From positions 104,596,509 to 104,660,508 of the forward strand of contig OV884015.1 in the NCBI GenBank assembly GCA_930367205.1: a stretch of DNA of 64,000 nucleotides. The letters are read 5' to 3'. The position numbers were made by a program, and so were the translations under genes. This document shows positions 1-10,032 of the stretch, in pieces. How positions within the stretch are numbered: the first letter of the stretch is position 1; every line of letters begins with the position of its first letter. Under the pieces are notes generated by a model. The model ran no database searches, was not told the origin of the DNA, and worked only from the letters and a program-made list of their open reading frames with translations. Source of the stretch: Acanthosoma haemorrhoidale (taxonomy: Eukaryota > Arthropoda > Insecta > Hemiptera > Acanthosomatidae).

Positions 1-197
1 ATTAAGTAGGACAGGGATCCCCCGCATTCACCTGCTACGTAGTGTGTATGGTAGTGGAAGCTTAAATAGAGCCACAGACGCTCAGGGCAAGAGGGGAGAT
101 GACTTACCAGTCCCAGAACCCCCATTATTCAAAAAAAGATCTCGGGGCCACTTCCGTTCCGATCTCGGAGGTGGTTGTAGGTATGACGGCCTCATTG

Positions 198-541
198 TGA
201 TAAAATTACAATCTGCCTTATTTTATCTGGCCAATAAGTAATTGTGATAAATGTTCTCATTCGTACAGTATTTACAAACAGCCCAGAGACCTCCAAAATC
301 CACATGCTTGTCACCTCCCTCGCATGGTAAAGAGGAAGCGAATTCTTGGGAAGTCCCCCACGCTCGGTCAGCCGCGTCACCGGATACGAGCCAGCAGAGG
401 CTGACCAAGAGCGTAAGAGCCACAGACGCTCATTACATGATTGGAGAAACTGGGCATTGCCAGGGCTCCCACTGTCACGCATTTACAGCAGGTCACGAGG
501 CCACTGCCGTTTCAGTCTCCGATGAGGATTATATGAATGAG
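198..541 (-). mobile_element. LINE-A 3' fragment (jockey-like), copy 1
   Basis: This is the 3' end of a non-LTR retrotransposon inserted in minus orientation. Its left edge carries the family's terminal motif (TGATAAAATTACAATCTGCC on the plus strand, then a CAATAAG segment). The rest is the same 3'-UTR found at about 11.6, 32.7, 41.9, 43.9 and 60.9 kb. No reverse-transcriptase coding sequence remains. A further 19-base match to the family (GAGCCACAGACGCTCAGGG) lies upstream near position 70. The family name is mine. Jockey affinity rests on the coding parts of the longer copies. Confidence 0.7.
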
Positions 542-911
542 CGGCTGATGGCCAACAGGTTAAGTGGGCCTAAATCTCATATGTCAGTAAACATAGCCTG
601 GAAATTATTATTTCATGTTATCAATATTTTTATTACCGGCAAAGTTTAGTCTTTTTCCCACTATTAATGGGAAATTTCCTTTTCCTTTGGTTTTCAGTGG
701 CAAAATGTTTAATGTATTGCGTAGATTTACTTGGTACGTACCCCTTTTTACCTATGCCGACCTTCCTCCTGATATAGAGAATACTCCGGGAATAACTGGA
801 ACAAGTATTTAATTGTTGAAATTAACTGCCATCAGCATAATCCTTTACATGGAGGGCATCAATGCCTATTTGCTACTGTTATTTACTCAACATCTCATTC
901 ACTGATTGTAC
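542..911. other. no recognisable feature
   Basis: AT-rich unique-looking sequence. Short open frames here show no motif I recognise. Confidence 0.5.
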
Positions 912-913
912 TA

Positions 914-1763
914 AAGGGTGTCCCAGAATTAACGCAAGATTTGAATTTGCCGCCATTTGTGCAGTAATGTGCTGGCAACCCCTTAAAAAAAAACAATTTG
1001 ACAGCTGACAATTTAGGGTTAGTAAAAATAGAAAAACGTTTTTTTATTGTTGAACATTATCTCGAAAATAATGAAACTTTGGCGGCCGCAGTTCGAAAAT
1101 TATATACAAAATATATTCGGAATAGTGTTTTGACTTCATCAACTGTGAAGAGATTAATTGAAAAATTTAGGGAGACTGGATCAGTTGGAGACACTAAACA
1201 CACTGATCGTCCAAAAACAAGCCGTTCAATTGTCAATATCGAAGCAGTGCGTGAGAGTGTTGTTGAAAATCCAGGAACTTCAATTCGGTGTCGTAAACAC
1301 CGTTCTTTGTGCCGAAATTGGATGATATTGATGTGGCCAAAATGTGGTTTCAACAAGATGGTGCCACATGCCATACAGCCCATGAAACAATTCAAATACT
1401 GCATGAGACATTTCCAGGTCGTGTACTCTCTCGTTTCGGTGATCAGAATTGGCCCCCTAGATCGTGTGATTTAATACCTTTAGATTTCTTTTTATGGGGT
1501 TATTTGAAGTCAAAGGTGTATGTCAACAAGCCCACATCCACCCGTGCATTAAAAGAGTAAATTCAACCACATTTATGCCAAATAGTCATGGAAAATTTCG
1601 ACAAAAGAGTGCGTATGTGCCAGCAAAGTCGTGGCAGCCATTTGCCCGATGTGTTATTCCATAAATAACCCTATCCTATTTACTTTATAATTCAATAAAA
1701 AAAATATCAACAAAAATACTAAAAACTGTGTTATCTATTTAAATCAAATCTTGCACACTTTAT
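914..1763 (+). mobile_element. mariner-like element, DUF4817 type, copy 1 (internally deleted)
   Basis: The left inverted repeat AAGGGTGTCCCAGAATTAAC follows a TA at 912-913. The same repeat ends the second copy at 41.03 kb. The right end matches that copy through AATCAAATCTTGC and then loses most of the repeat, leaving ACACTTTA, so the right terminal repeat is internally deleted and the element should not move by itself. The family inserts at TA, as expected for Tc1/mariner elements. The boundary at 1763 is uncertain by a few bases. Confidence 0.75.
998..1668 (+). pseudogene. broken mariner-like transposase (DUF4817 + DDE remnant)
   Basis: The N-terminal helix-turn-helix part is readable to about 1296 (motif RLIEKFRETGSVGD). 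A deletion then removes the middle of the protein, including the first catalytic aspartate. Reading resumes in another frame at about 1309 with the motifs WFQQDGATCHT and PLDFFLWGYLKS, which carry the second and third acidic residues, 41 residues apart. A further small deletion relative to the 40-kb copy makes a stop at 1558-1560. The true C-terminus (LPDVLFHK) ends at 1668. The usual start codon is ATA here. The product cannot be a functional cut-and-paste transposase. Confidence 0.8.
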
Positions 1764-1765
1764 TA

Positions 1766-3263
1766 ACTTTATGTATACAGTTGTGAGTAAATATATTACA
1801 TTATGTCTAAATGATTATTGAGATTATGTCTGAATGACGTAAATAGAAATTATCCTATAGGAGGACTGTAATCTTGCTTGCACTTAAGAGCTGCTTGAGA
1901 TGACATGTTCGGCGACCAGCTGTTGCCTCTGCCAGTAAATATCCCAATGTTCTCGTTGTCATTGGCAACCTTCCACACTGCGTACGTCATCCCCTATCCA
2001 GAAGATAGTGTTCCTGCAGGATAATCCTCTGGTTTATGCCGAAATAAATTCACTCTTAATACGAGAGAGGGACTGGTCCTCCCGGCCGTTACCCTTCATC
2101 ATCGGCCGGTATAAATAACAGGATCCAGGAACCCTGCACAAACTGAAATAACAATTCACCCTCTAGGCATAATAATGATGAATCATGAGAGAATATTTAG
2201 ACAAGAAAATAAAATAAATATGAAAATGGGCCGTTTATAAGTCGGCTTTTACGGAGTTTTGCTGCCGCGGTGATATTTTTGTTTAATAATCTTGTTATTT
2301 ATTATATTATTTAAAAATATATTGGCCACTATTAATAATAACTGAGGATCAGTCGGTAGCTTCCTCATTTTTTTTTTGCTTTGAGAAAACTTAATTTGAA
2401 AAAAAAATAATACAATCTACCTCATGTTCTCATTCATGCCTTTTATACAGTACTCCATCCACTCTCATATTCACACTTTATTTGCAACATACATACAAAG
2501 CACAGGGATCCTCATATTCGCCTCCGGCAATGTTACCTCCCCAGCAAAGGAGGAGGACTGATCCCTGCTTAGGAAGAGGCTCCAGCTAGAAACATATAGA
2601 CTAAGTGAGAGATGTTTTTTTTTTAATTTGTAGGTAAAACTTTATTTTATTTCTTAAACCATATAAAATCGCATTTTAAATGACTAAATTTAAGTTGTTC
2701 GGCTGGTTTTCATTACCTAGTTCAAAGTTAGAAACAAAAAAAAAATGGTTTCGGGTGTTACCCCAATTCGTACTTTCCTCTAAACATCTGTTATAATTCT
2801 TTCAGCAACTTACACCGACATTTTCAATCACTGACTGCTACAAAAAAAAAAGTGGTATGTGGGTAAGAGTACAATATCACAATATGTAATAGTTTCTGAG
2901 ATTGTAGTTTCTTGACAACGTTTAATATTTTTCAACAATATCCTGAAACTATGTCCTGACAAAAACGAGGCTGATTTATTTCATCACAATTCAATATTTT
3001 TTGTTTTTTTTATTTTTACATCTTGATACGCATGACACGATAAAGTTAATTCAGGTTATTTTTGTATCCTCCTGTAAACAAAAGCAATAAAAAATTAATA
3101 TCAAAAAAAGAGCAAAGCTTTAAGAATATTATAAAATACTTTTTATTACATCTTTTTGATGTAATAATAAAATATATAAGTATAATGTACATTTAATTTT
3201 TTTTTTCTAGAAATAATTAAATATTATTTGTTTGTTTTAATGGTTTTATTACCAGCTCGGGTT
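1766..3263. other. non-coding, one GC-richer patch
   Basis: Mostly AT-rich with short homopolymers. A GC-richer patch at about 1870-2170 includes TATAAATA near 2109 and could be a decayed promoter or LTR, but nothing pairs with it. The segment near 2500 (ACAGGGATCCTCATATTCGCC) resembles the first 35 bases of the window, so it may be a dispersed repeat. Confidence 0.4.
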
Positions 3264-3267
3264 GACA

Positions 3268-3453
3268 AGTTAAGCTCCGGGCAGCATCAGTACTCAACCT
3301 TAATCCCCGAACGTCGGGATGTAAACATCCCGAATGTAAATATACAGGGTTATAGACTCGAAATAAACAGTCTAGTTCTAACTTTCAAGCGTGTTGTTTC
3401 TCTGTACCTTTTTTCCCTTTGTTTCTTAATTCTAAAGCCGGTAAGCATTAACT
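3268..3453 (+). repeat. Gy-1 5' LTR
   Basis: 186 bp, starting AGTTAAGCTCC and ending GCATTAACT. A short internal inverted repeat (CCCGAACGTCGGGATG...CATCCCGAATG) and AATAAA at about 3362-3367 are visible. It should carry the promoter and, in the 3' copy, the polyadenylation signal. Confidence 0.95.
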
Positions 3454-3470
3454 GGTGCCGAAACCCGTGA
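3453..3470 (+). promoter_or_regulatory. Gy-1 primer binding site, tRNA-Phe type
   Basis: TGGTGCCGAAACCCG directly follows the LTR, sharing its last T. It is complementary to the conserved 3' end of animal tRNA-Phe (…CGGGTTTCGGCA plus CCA). Minus-strand DNA synthesis would start here. Confidence 0.8.
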
Positions 3471-3559
3471 ACTCGTGGTGTGGAAAGAAAAGTAAGCGAC
3501 GTCTGTTCGATTTTTTTTTTTTTCCTTTTTGCCGTGTTAAATAAAAAATTGAAGAAAGA

Positions 3560-4762
3560 ATGGCGGAAGGAGGCGTGCTACGACCACCTGTTCTGAACGT
3601 AGCGGATGGCGCGGAACATGTAGCAACGAGAAGGGTGGGCATTTTGCCAGAAGCTCATGCTACCGCTCTTGCGTTGATGAGAGTGAAAGCAATGAACACT
3701 CAAGATCTGAGAAATGCAATTTCAGAGCTGGAATGGTTCACTGGCGAATTAGGAGAACTCAACCACTTTCTGAAGGGAGGAGATCGCCTCACTGCCTTAA
3801 TTCTAGCAAAATCGGAGGAAAATCTTCTGGACCCCAGGGATGCAGAGTCACTAAGAGCGGCCCTGATATGTCGGGTCAAGAGAAGGATTCTCAACCAGAT
3901 CCAAGCGGATGAGGAGACGTCGTGGGAAACGGTGAAGATGCGGCTAAAGAAAGCATATGGAGGGGGGCGATGGACGCCTGAAGAAGATATTTTCCAGATG
4001 TTCCGGGAAACAAAATCATCAAGGCAGAGTAGCGGCCAATATGCCGCAGTTCTTCTAACCCGTTATAATCAAATAATGGAGAAAATGAGAGAGACAATGA
4101 GCATCGAAGAGGTAGAGGGCAGAATGGGATTTCTGTCTACTATACTAAAGGTACAGTTGGCGAAGGAAACAGGGAGAAAAGAGGTATTCCCTAATGAGCG
4201 CTCATTCCTCGAATGTGCCCAAGTCATGATTGACACCAGCGCCAGGGAGGAGGAATCGAGGATACATGAGGATGAGGGAGAATGGAGCCGGATAGTGTAC
4301 AGAAGAACCAGGGTCCCTAAATCAAATTGGAAAAAAGTCGAAACACCAACCGGTAGGGACAGGGGAGCGGCAGGCGAAAGGAGGTTCAGGGCGGCGAGAC
4401 CCAGGTACGGACCCCGCAGAGAAGAGAGAAAATGCCATGGGTGCGGGAAGACGAGTCATTTAGTGGCACAGTGCCCCCGCACAAAATGTTTCGAGTGCAG
4501 TGAGGAGGGGCATATCGCTAGGCATTGCCCTTACGTGTATCGGAGGAGAGATGTTCATAGGGCAGAACCCATGGAAGTGAATACGCAAACGATGCGGGAA
4601 AGAAGAAATATATCACCCAGGGGTAATGAATCTTCAGCTGAGGAATCTTCAGGAGCGTCAGGAACGTCGGAAACGGAAGAAGAGCCGGCTCGCGACAGGA
4701 GCCGAGAGCATGAGCGAAAGAAGACTACTTCGAGAAGATGGGAGCGGCGTGTGGCAGCCTGA
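3560..4762 (+). CDS. gag: Gy-1 Gag (400 aa)
   Basis: Structural capsid/nucleocapsid polyprotein of Gy-1. The ATG at 3560 sits in a good context (AGAATGG), 89 bases after the primer site. The first ~270 residues look like a helical retrotransposon capsid. Two CX2CX4HX4C zinc knuckles follow at residues 292-305 and 310-323 and should bind RNA. The tail is rich in Arg/Glu/Ser. The frame ends at UGA 4760-4762. Gag length and two knuckles are normal for gypsy-type elements. The same reading frame continues past the stop straight into pol, so this stop sets the Gag to Gag-Pol ratio, unless it is a single inactivating mutation. Confidence 0.92.
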   Translation: MAEGGVLRPPVLNVADGAEHVATRRVGILPEAHATALALMRVKAMNTQDLRNAISELEWFTGELGELNHFLKGGDRLTALILAKSEENLLDPRDAESLRAALICRVKRRILNQIQADEETSWETVKMRLKKAYGGGRWTPEEDIFQMFRETKSSRQSSGQYAAVLLTRYNQIMEKMRETMSIEEVEGRMGFLSTILKVQLAKETGRKEVFPNERSFLECAQVMIDTSAREEESRIHEDEGEWSRIVYRRTRVPKSNWKKVETPTGRDRGAAGERRFRAARPRYGPRREERKCHGCGKTSHLVAQCPRTKCFECSEEGHIARHCPYVYRRRDVHRAEPMEVNTQTMRERRNISPRGNESSAEESSGASGTSETEEEPARDRSREHERKKTTSRRWERRVAA

Positions 4763-7700
4763 GGAGGGTGGCAGCAGAGTGGCGACCGTACCCTAAAGTG
4801 TAATACAGTGAGAGGGATACTGTGCGAGTTGCCAATAATTAGAGTCGAGGGGGGAGAGAGGTGCTTGGTGGATACAGGAAGCACCAATACCATAATGTCA
4901 CGCGGTGCGTTGGAGCGGCTGTATGGCAGAGAGAGGGCACTCCAGGTCAAGGTATGTAAGTGCAAGTTAATTACCCTGGGCGGGCCCTGTAAAGTGGCGG
5001 GAGAGGCGGTCGTGAATTTAGAGAAATGGGCGAAAAAAAAGGGCGATATTAACGTACATATTGTGGAGTACATGCCGCGCGAGTATGAAATAATAGTGGG
5101 GTGTGACTTATTGGGTCGGGTAGGCGCGCTTGTAGAGAACAAGGGAAAGGAGTGGCGGATCAAGTTGGGGGGGGTTACTTATCAATGTCAAGGGACCGTA
5201 AGAGGTGGGAGTGCACGGATAGGGGCAGTCAAGAAAGTTGTGGACTGGAGGGAAAGCTTACGTAGGGAGTTCGGAGATATTTTTTACGTGGAGGGTGATA
5301 TGCTTGGGGCAACGGGGAAGACAGTACATGAAATCCCATTAAAATCTGACCGAATAACGTACGTGAAGGAGAGACGATATCCGCAGGCACTCCGCCAACA
5401 TATCCGGACAGAAATCGACAGCTTAAGACGACAGGGTATAATCGTTGATAGCACATCCCCTTATAATAGTCCTCTGTGGGCAGTACGAAAGAAGAGTAAA
5501 CCGGGAGAGGAGGGGGAGAGATATAGAGTCGTCGTCGATTTTAGAAAATTAAATGAAAACACAACGGATGAGAAGTATCCGATTCCCCGTTTTGAGGACA
5601 TTCTCGACAGACTGAATGGAGCCACAATCTTTAGCACTTTGGATTTGAAAGCAGGGTACCATCAAATCAAAATGAGCGCTACCGATCAACACAAAACAGC
5701 GTTTACTTTCGAGAGGGGGCACTATGAGTTCACTCGGATGCCATTTGGTTTGAAGAACGCTCCGATTACTTTCCAGAGATTGATGGACGAAATCCTGAGG
5801 GGGATAGACGAGGCGGTATGCCAGATTTATATGGACGATCTGTTGATCTTCAGCCGAACAGAATCCGAACACATCGAAGATCTCCGGAGGGTATTTCGAC
5901 GTTTGCGTGAATTCGGGTTAAAATTGTCGATGGAAAAATCATCGCTGGGAGAGGATCGGATCAACTTCTTAGGGCATACCATCTCGAGGGAGGGAGTCCA
6001 GCCGGATTCTGCAAAAGTCGACGCAATTCGAAAGATAGCGGTGCCGAAAGACGTCAAGGGCATTCGGCGACTTTTAGGTACGCTAAATTACTATCGGCGT
6101 TTTGTGCCAGACATGGCAGAGTATCTCGTACCCATCAGTAACCTGCTGCGGAAGGGGGCGCGGATAGCGATTACACCTATTATGGAGCAAAACCTTCGAA
6201 AATGCATGGCTCGACTGCAAGAGGAACCAATCCTGGCGTTTCCCGATTTTGAGAAGCTATTTACTATCACCACCGACGCAAGTGAGTATGCATTGGGAGC
6301 GGTGCTGTCGCAGGAGGGAGATGGGGGGGAACGACCAGTGGCGTACGCGAGTCGAAGACTGACCGACACGGAAGCGCGGTACAGTGCCCTCGAGCGTGAA
6401 CTTCTTGGCATCATATGGGCTATTGACCATTTTCGTCCATACGTCTTCGGGCGGAGATTCAGAGTACATACGGACCACAGACCTCTTCAATGGGTGGGGA
6501 AGCTTAAGGAATCATCAGCCAGGGTGACACGCTGGAAGGAGTTTTTGTCCCAATACAACCTGGAAATTGTATACAAACCAGGGAAGGACAATGTAGTGGC
6601 GGACTGGCTATCTCGAGCGATTACCGTAAATGCAGTCGAGGAAGGGGAAACGTCCGGGGATCACAGACAATTTATCCAGGAATGGGCGCCCGGGGAAGAT
6701 GGAAGTCGCGGTACGCGGGACGATAGCGATGGGAGCGAACACCAAGAAGCGGAAGAATCTGCCGGAGAACGTCCGGTGGAAATGGAGACGATCGAGGGTA
6801 TGATTAACGATAAACGGCGACAAATTATTTGGAAGACGCAAACGACCGGCCTGATGCGAGCTACTCATGAAAACTATGGCAAGAATAGTATTACGACAAT
6901 CTGGTCCCAACCGGGTGTCAAGGGTGACCAAATTTGCCAGGCATTGAAAGATGCATCCAGACCAGGGAAGACCTACCATCTATTTGTCGGCAACGCGACA
7001 GTGTGGGATCTGATCAAGAAATTATGGAGAACAGAACAACTGGGTATTGATCGATCGTTTGTTCGTTGTCTGTCTATGGTCCAGACACTGCGTGATGAGG
7101 AACGGCAGCGGGAAGTAACGCTTGCCTACCATCAAGGGAAGACGAACCACCGCGGTGCGCCGGAGACTTTGCAAGCATTACAGCGACGGTACTTCTGGTG
7201 GGATATGAAAAAGACGATCCAAGAGATTTTAGGAACGTGCGATATATGTCTTAAGACTAAATATGATCGACACCCACCACAGGGACAACAGGAGGAAACA
7301 ACCACAGCAGAGACGCCACTGAGTGAACTACAGATTGACACGTTCACTTGGAAGGGGTATAAGTGGGTTACGACAATAGATACCTTCAGTAAGGTAGCTA
7401 TGGCGTACGCCGTAAAAGACAAATCATCCAACGCCGTCTTACAGGCATTACGAACGTGGTTCCAGTTTTATGGGGTACCGGACCGAATCTCGTCTGATGG
7501 GGGTAGGGAGTTCGATAATGCAAACGTTCGGACGGAGATGAAAAATCTTGATATCGTGTGGCATCTCAACACCCCAGGACATCCTAAGAGTCGCGGAGGC
7601 ATCGAAAGGTTGCACAGTACCTTGAGTGACCACCTGCGGGTGTATCAGGTAGAAAAGGGTCTGCCGGCGAACGAGGCGATGCCGAAGGCAGTGGCGGCAT

Positions 7701-8143
7701 ACAATCATTCCATCCACTCCACCACGGGGTTTACGCCGTTCGAGATCCTCTTCGGACTGCGCGCGAGGCGCCGGAACGGGACAGAGACGGTGGCGGACGA
7801 GGGAATGGCGGAGCAAATGTTAAGTGCTCACTTAGAGCTCGGAAAACTTTGGGGCAAAGTTCGTGACAAAATCGTGAGGGAGAAGGTCAAGAGAGTTTCT
7901 CGGGTAAACCTCAAAGTCCGGGGTCGAATAGGGGACCTTAAAATTGGGACGATTGTATATCGTAAAATTGGCTCTAATCGGAGCAAAGAGTCGATCAGAT
8001 ACGAGGGTCCATTCAAGGTGGTGGTGATCAGGGAGCATAACATCGTCACCATCGAGAGTACAAGACCTCCGACGAAACGGAGGAACGTCCACGTCGAACA
8101 GTTAAAACTTCCACCAGGGGGGAAGGGTGCTGGCCATGAGTGA
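4763..8143 (+). CDS. pol: Gy-1 Pol: protease, RT, RNase H, integrase (read through from gag)
   Basis: There is no usable ATG at the beginning. The frame is open from the gag stop, and the first near-cognate codon is GTG 4808 (residue 1 here). Aspartic protease DTG is at 22-24, with VGCDLLGR as its second motif. Reverse transcriptase shows YMDD at 341-344 and RMPFGLKNAP before it. RNase H begins TTDAS with D490. Integrase has an HX5HX29CX2C zinc site (H775, H781, C811, C814) and a D844, D897, E933 triad, D-35-E. A GPF motif at 1067-1069 marks the integrase C-terminal module, and there is no chromodomain. All motifs are intact, so the enzymes are probably functional. Expression most simply requires UGA readthrough. 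Confidence 0.93.
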   Translation, partial: GGWQQSGDRTLKCNTVRGILCELPIIRVEGGERCLVDTGSTNTIMSRGALERLYGRERALQVKVCKCKLITLGGPCKVAGEAVVNLEKWAKKKGDINVHIVEYMPREYEIIVGCDLLGRVGALVENKGKEWRIKLGGVTYQCQGTVRGGSARIGAVKKVVDWRESLRREFGDIFYVEGDMLGATGKTVHEIPLKSDRITYVKERRYPQALRQHIRTEIDSLRRQGIIVDSTSPYNSPLWAVRKKSKPGEEGERYRVVVDFRKLNENTTDEKYPIPRFEDILDRLNGATIFSTLDLKAGYHQIKMSATDQHKTAFTFERGHYEFTRMPFGLKNAPITFQRLMDEILRGIDEAVCQIYMDDLLIFSRTESEHIEDLRRVFRRLREFGLKLSMEKSSLGEDRINFLGHTISREGVQPDSAKVDAIRKIAVPKDVKGIRRLLGTLNYYRRFVPDMAEYLVPISNLLRKGARIAITPIMEQNLRKCMARLQEEPILAFPDFEKLFTITTDASEYALGAVLSQEGDGGERPVAYASRRLTDTEARYSALERELLGIIWAIDHFRPYVFGRRFRVHTDHRPLQWVGKLKESSARVTRWKEFLSQYNLEIVYKPGKDNVVADWLSRAITVNAVEEGETSGDHRQFIQEWAPGEDGSRGTRDDSDGSEHQEAEESAGERPVEMETIEGMINDKRRQIIWKTQTTGLMRATHENYGKNSITTIWSQPGVKGDQICQALKDASRPGKTYHLFVGNATVWDLIKKLWRTEQLGIDRSFVRCLSMVQTLRDEERQREVTLAYHQGKTNHRGAPETLQALQRRYFWWDMKKTIQEILGTCDICLKTKYDRHPPQGQQEETTTAETPLSELQIDTFTWKGYKWVTTIDTFSKVAMAYAVKDKSSNAVLQALRTWFQFYGVPDRISSDGGREFDNANVRTEMKNLDIVWHLNTPGHPKSRGGIERLHSTLSDHLRVYQVEKGLPANEAMPKAVAAYNHSIHSTTGFTPFEILFGLRARRRNGTETVADEGMAEQMLSAHLELGKLWGKVRDKIVREKVKRVSRVNLKVRGRIGDLKIGTIVYRKIGSNRSKESIRYEGPFKVVVIREHNIVTIESTRPPTKRRNVHVEQLKLPPGGKGAGHE

Positions 8144-8562
8144 GTTGGAGTGTCCTCGCTTCTGCACGTAGCCAAATTTGGTATAGTATACATACGTACA
8201 CTTTGTACCATTTGTAGAAGTATTTTTTTTTTTGTTGTATTGTTAGAATGTACACAGGCTGTGTAGAAATATCGACTTTGCGTAGCGTGTAAGATGCCAT
8301 TGTTTTCTGTGAGTAATGAGCCATGTAATTTTTTTTTGTTTTTTTTTTATTTTGTCACTAGTGGCTGCAGTGTTAGAAGCAGCGTTTTATTTGGACTATA
8401 AGTGTCTTATAAATACGACCGAATGTAAGGGATTACAGGTTGTGTACTGTTTGGGCTGGCCTTCGCTCCCTTAGTACGATTAGGAGAGTGATCGTAATAT
8501 CGCCTAAGTCATCCTCAATTTAGACTTAGACTTCATAGTTTACGAGGAGATGTGCGTAAACT
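8144..8562 (+). other. Gy-1 3' untranslated region, no env
   Basis: No frame of env size, no signal peptide or transmembrane segment. T-rich runs lie at 8222-8233 and 8329-8350. The element is therefore a retrotransposon rather than an errantivirus. Confidence 0.7.
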
Positions 8563-8572
8563 GGCAGGGGGG
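8563..8572 (+). promoter_or_regulatory. Gy-1 polypurine tract
   Basis: GGCAGGGGGG abuts the first base of the 3' LTR. This is where plus-strand synthesis is normally primed. Confidence 0.8.
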
Positions 8573-8758
8573 AGTTAAGCTCCGGGCAGCATCAGTACTC
8601 AACCTTAATCCCCGAACGTCGGGATGTAAACATCCCGAATGTAAATATACAGGGTTATAGACTCGAAATAAACAGTCTAGTTCTAACTTTCAAGCGTGTT
8701 GTTTCTCTGTACCTTTTTTCCCTTTGTTTCTTAATTCTAAAGCCGGTAAGCATTAACT
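8573..8758 (+). repeat. Gy-1 3' LTR
   Basis: 186 bp, same as the 5' LTR by eye over its whole length, followed by the GACA duplication at 8759-8762. Confidence 0.95.
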
Positions 8759-8762
8759 GACA

Positions 8763-9006
8763 AGCAATAACATAGAATAAAAATGTAACATTGTACAAAG
8801 TGGAATGCGGTGTTATTAAGAGGTAGTCTGCTAACGAGACATAATTTTATAATATAATGACAATTTAGCCAAGCATGACTTTTTAAAAAAACAGTAGCAC
8901 GATGATAACAGAAGCGTGGGATAAAGACGTGCTGTGATAACATCTCATTGTTTTTTGTTTTTTTACGAAGATAAACGGATAACTCTGGCTCCTACTGTAC
9001 TTTCCA

Positions 9007-9043
<37 letters not shown>

Positions 9044-10032
9044 TTTGTAACTATTTTATTAACTGAGAACAAAATTGTATTTATTTTTAAACGGAATACT
9101 TATTAAATTATTGTGAGTATTTAGCTAATCGGTATTTTTTATAAAAGAAAATGCTTCATCACCAAATTCGCTTGAAAACTTTATTTGAAGGAATTTATTT
9201 TCCTGTTGCAGTCTTTAAAAGTGGCGTGAAATACCTAGGCCGAACCAGAAATCAAATTATGACTTTTACTGTGTGACTTAAAAAAGTTTATAGCGTGTGT
9301 ATATTAAACAAGCATATTTCGAATTTTTGTCGAGTACACATTTCATGTAATTGCATTACATTTCATGCAAACACATGTAAGATCGGTACCTGTGTGAAAG
9401 TATATAGGTATTATTTAAATCTCACGAGCTGTTAATATTTCTGTTATTTCTGTCCGGAGTTCGTCCAATCAAACAGCATAATTAAAGTGTTTCGTTTATA
9501 TAATTAAGGAAATGAAAATTATAACAGTTAGAAATGCTGGAGAACGGTCGTTATAAAAATGCCGTAAAGAGTAGTTATAAATGATATAACGTTTTGAGTA
9601 CAATTAGTGAAAGCTTTAAATGGAATTAATCCTTGCATTAATCAAAGGAATCCGACAAAGGACAACCACTTTGAAAGGCCGCCAGTTAGGAACAGAGTTG
9701 AAATGTTACATTCAATTAGATATTTGTTAGAGCTAGGTAGTGGCGCAATTTGTAGTCAAAGGACAGATCGATGTTTCCTGCAGAGTCAAGAGGAAAACTG
9801 CTTTCATAAATGGAACTCTTTGACCACTCAACTGTATAGGCTATTAACTGCCTTTTCATAGAGCTTATTTTATTACATACACATGTATATGTGAACTTAT
9901 TTTGTTTCTATTTGACTGCCAAACCATCCAACATTGTAAAATACCAGTCATTTCCATTAAAAATCCTTGTAAAAATCACTAATGCAACCAACGGGCCCCC
10001 CCCCCTACACACGGTGGTAATCCCCCCCCCCC
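8763..10032. other. non-coding; poly-T 9010-9038 and poly-C tracts
   Basis: A 29-base T run at 9010-9038 may be the tail of an unrecognised minus-strand retroinsertion. C runs at 9996-10005 and 10022-10032 sit against the 3' edge of the following LINE. An 84-codon open frame at 9607-9861 has no motif I recognise. Confidence 0.4.

Larger units (their letters stand above)
3268..8758 (+). mobile_element. Gy-1: complete Ty3/Gypsy LTR retrotransposon
   Basis: This is a 5.49-kb element with two 186-bp LTRs that I read as identical. They start AGTTAAGC and end CATTAACT, so the ends form an inverted AGTTAA/TTAACT pair as in gypsy-group elements. A 4-bp duplication, GACA, flanks it (3264-3267 and 8759-8762). 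Inside are a primer site matching tRNA-Phe, gag, pol in the order protease, RT, RNase H, integrase, and a polypurine tract. There is no env-like frame between pol and the 3' LTR. Identical LTRs and intact frames mean the insertion is very young. Confidence 0.95.

Noticed and set aside
2100..2120. Promoter (TATAAATA)
   Set aside because: No gene follows within 1 kb and such strings are common in AT-rich DNA. The TATAAAAAG near 62170 was left unannotated for the same reason.
8144..8562. An env gene in Gy-1
   Set aside because: No frame longer than 60 codons in plus, no signal peptide or transmembrane stretch.
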